Shown one piece after another: positions 62,806 through 64,000 of a stretch of DNA of 64,000 nt (position 1 is its first letter; each line of letters begins with the position of its first letter). Under the pieces are notes generated by a model that did not search any database, was not told the origin of the DNA, and was given only the letters and a program-made list of their open reading frames with translations. The DNA is from Mycobacteroides chelonae. GTDB lineage: Bacteria; Actinomycetota; Actinomycetes; Mycobacteriales; Mycobacteriaceae. Where the stretch lies: the NCBI RefSeq assembly GCF_016767715.1, contig NZ_CP050145.1, positions 1,240,001-1,304,000 on the forward strand, in the 5' to 3' direction. The translations under genes and the position numbers were made by a program.

Positions 62806-63201
62806 TCAGCTCGTGGTGGGCGGCGGGTAGACGCCCAGGCCGTTGTTGTCGATGGTGTCGCCCCTGAGCTGCTCGAATGATTCGGCGTTTCGATGCTCCA
62901 TGTTGTCGTACTCGTTTTGAGCGACCTTGGCCCACTCTGCCCAGGTCTTCACTGTTTTGATATGCGCTTCAATGACCGAGACGACCGATTCGGAGGGGCC
63001 GGTTACCAACTCAGTTAGAGCATCGTTCCACGACGTGCCCTCTGCGCAACTACCCATACCTACATCCGCGTTGAACGCTGCCGCAGTCAGTCGAAGACTC
63101 TCCAGCTTGTCCACGGCGCCGCTGAACTCCTGCGACACCTTCGTCGCGGCGCCGGGAGCCAGGTGCAGTTCGTTCATATCGAGCCCTGATTCTCCGGGCA
63201 T
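62806..63201 (-). CDS. EspC/DUF2580-like type VII secretion-associated protein
   Basis: This 131-residue helical protein has LAPGAATKVSQEFSGAVDKLESLRLTAAAF and a second helix (LVTGPSESVVSVIEAHIKTVKTWAEWAKVAQNEYDNME), as in the ESX-type EspC/DUF2580 family. The ATG at 63177 (MNELHLAP) is an equally likely start. It stands upstream of the lipoprotein gene. It may be a secreted partner of the WXG100-like protein. Confidence 0.78.
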   Translation of the reverse strand: MPGESGLDMNELHLAPGAATKVSQEFSGAVDKLESLRLTAAAFNADVGMGSCAEGTSWNDALTELVTGPSESVVSVIEAHIKTVKTWAEWAKVAQNEYDNMEHRNAESFEQLRGDTIDNNGLGVYPPPTTS

Positions 63202-63309
63202 GGACGCTCCCCTCGCTGGTCAAGCAGACATGTTTGTCCTACATATACCTCTGACGTCAGCTGGCCCGATTTGGTTCCATGTTTTTCGGATGACGAGGAA
63301 CTCGGGTGG

Positions 63310-64000
63310 TCAGGTGCCTGCCGTTGGCCAGCCGGGGTCGGCAGGCAGAGTCGGGTAGTCGGATCTGGGATGTTCGCCGGTGAGGTAGACCTTGCGCTTT
63401 TCGTAGGAGTCTGGGGCTTTGTCACGGCAGGCGAGCTGATCACGGCCGTACTGTGCTTTCGGCCAGTCGTTGGGCTCGTCTGGGTAGAACTCCGTTGGTA
63501 GGTGAATCGCGCTGCGAATCTTCCACCCGCCGAAAACGTCCGCCGCAGGACTAGGAGCGTCGCCGCGTTGGCGTATAGCTGTGTGACCTGCTTCCGCCGA
63601 TGGAGGCGGTGTGAGGGTGATTCGTACGGGCAGAGTGCCTGTTACTGGTGTAGCAGTATCGAACGGTTCGGGGGGCAGCCGGTGTGGATAGCGATACTGG
63701 TTGTCGGGTTGTTGAACTGCGGTGGCGTAGCTCCAATCGCAGACGATTGCGGTGTAGCCGGACGAAGGATCGCCAGTCAGAGCCAGTAGATGTTGTCTCC
63801 AGGTGCCAACGATGGGTGCCGTGGTCTGGAACCCACTGCTCGCTAGCTCTGCATCGCCAGCAATCAGTGGGCGAACCGCCATATTGGAGTCGGGAGTGTT
63901 TGGGGGGACGGCACGTTCGAAGCCCGGGTAATAATAGCTGGGGCTGGCCATCAGTCCGCCAAGTATGTACGACTCGCGGTAGGCGCGAATGATGACGGCG
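63310..64000 (-). CDS. Unknown protein, 5' end outside the window
   Basis: The frame stays open to the right edge, so the start lies beyond 64000. At least 229 residues are seen. The visible part begins AVIIRAYRESYILGG then MASPSYYYPGFERAVPP and has TWRQHLLALTGDPSSGYTAIVCDWSYA and a Pro-rich middle. The frame from an ATG at 63951 would be possible. The DPSSGYTAIVCDW pattern is often next to DUF3558-type genes in mycobacteria; function unknown. Confidence 0.75.
   Translation of the reverse strand, partial: AVIIRAYRESYILGGLMASPSYYYPGFERAVPPNTPDSNMAVRPLIAGDAELASSGFQTTAPIVGTWRQHLLALTGDPSSGYTAIVCDWSYATAVQQPDNQYRYPHRLPPEPFDTATPVTGTLPVRITLTPPPSAEAGHTAIRQRGDAPSPAADVFGGWKIRSAIHLPTEFYPDEPNDWPKAQYGRDQLACRDKAPDSYEKRKVYLTGEHPRSDYPTLPADPGWPTAGT

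Overview
The window is high-GC chromosomal DNA from a mycobacterium. Gene order and protein sequences match two blocks of the Mycobacterium tuberculosis map: Rv0762c-Rv0771 (the CYP51 locus) and Rv1092c-Rv1112 (coaA to ychF). A third block matches Rv0846c-Rv0849 (the copper multicopper-oxidase locus). Differences such as an Asp23 cluster, an insert-bearing serine hydroxymethyltransferase and duplicated LpqS-like genes suggest a rapidly growing species, perhaps of the Mycobacteroides abscessus-chelonae group. The species is an inference. No rRNA, tRNA, CRISPR array or insertion sequence was recognised.

Layout. 1-5565 (minus): a cut CYP125-like P450, then an operon of TetR regulator, CYP123-like P450, SDR, CYP51, ferredoxin and an Rv0762c-like protein. 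5558-10418 (plus): the divergent partner operon of aldehyde dehydrogenase, SDR, hydroxyacid-type dehydrogenase, carboxymuconolactone decarboxylase-like protein and an unknown protein. Two TGGACA-N-TGTCCA palindromes flank the divergent promoters and are probable TetR operators. 10426-17709: carboxylesterase, unknown and membrane proteins, MpaB-like oxygenase, GMC (cholesterol-oxidase-like) oxidoreductase and an NTF2-like protein.

17750-27249: housekeeping genes coaA, glyA, desA2 and phoAT-phoH2, a polysaccharide deacetylase and a penicillin-acylase-family enzyme. 27301-31461: CsbD and an Asp23/Gls24 envelope-stress cluster divergent from an ECF sigma factor and one more Asp23-like protein. 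31481-45300: fumC, glpX, a DUF4245 protein, a DSD1/D-threonine-aldolase-like enzyme, xseB-xseA, an Rv1109c-like protein, ispH, an Rv1111c-like membrane protein, cstA with its YbdD partner, a group of small secreted or membrane proteins, a DUF488 protein and ychF.

45392-48457 is an accessory island: a nuclease-like protein facing an operon of two tiny ORFs, a Ser/Thr kinase and an unknown 388-residue protein. 48462-49221: NTF2-like and VOC proteins. 49301-56527: copper block with mmcO, two LpqS-like proteins, a secreted peptide, cysK2, an MFS transporter and an ABC-F protein, with RicR-type TACCC-N5-GGGTA boxes at the promoters. 56692-60900: a 41-residue leaderless microprotein, DoxX, a GT39-like glycosyltransferase, a WS/DGAT-like acyltransferase and a VOC protein. 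60897-64000 (minus): type VII secretion-type substrates, a DUF3558-like lipoprotein and an unfinished gene.

Many genes start directly after a TANNNT -10 box with no Shine-Dalgarno sequence. This is the leaderless architecture common in mycobacteria and was used here to choose several start codons.
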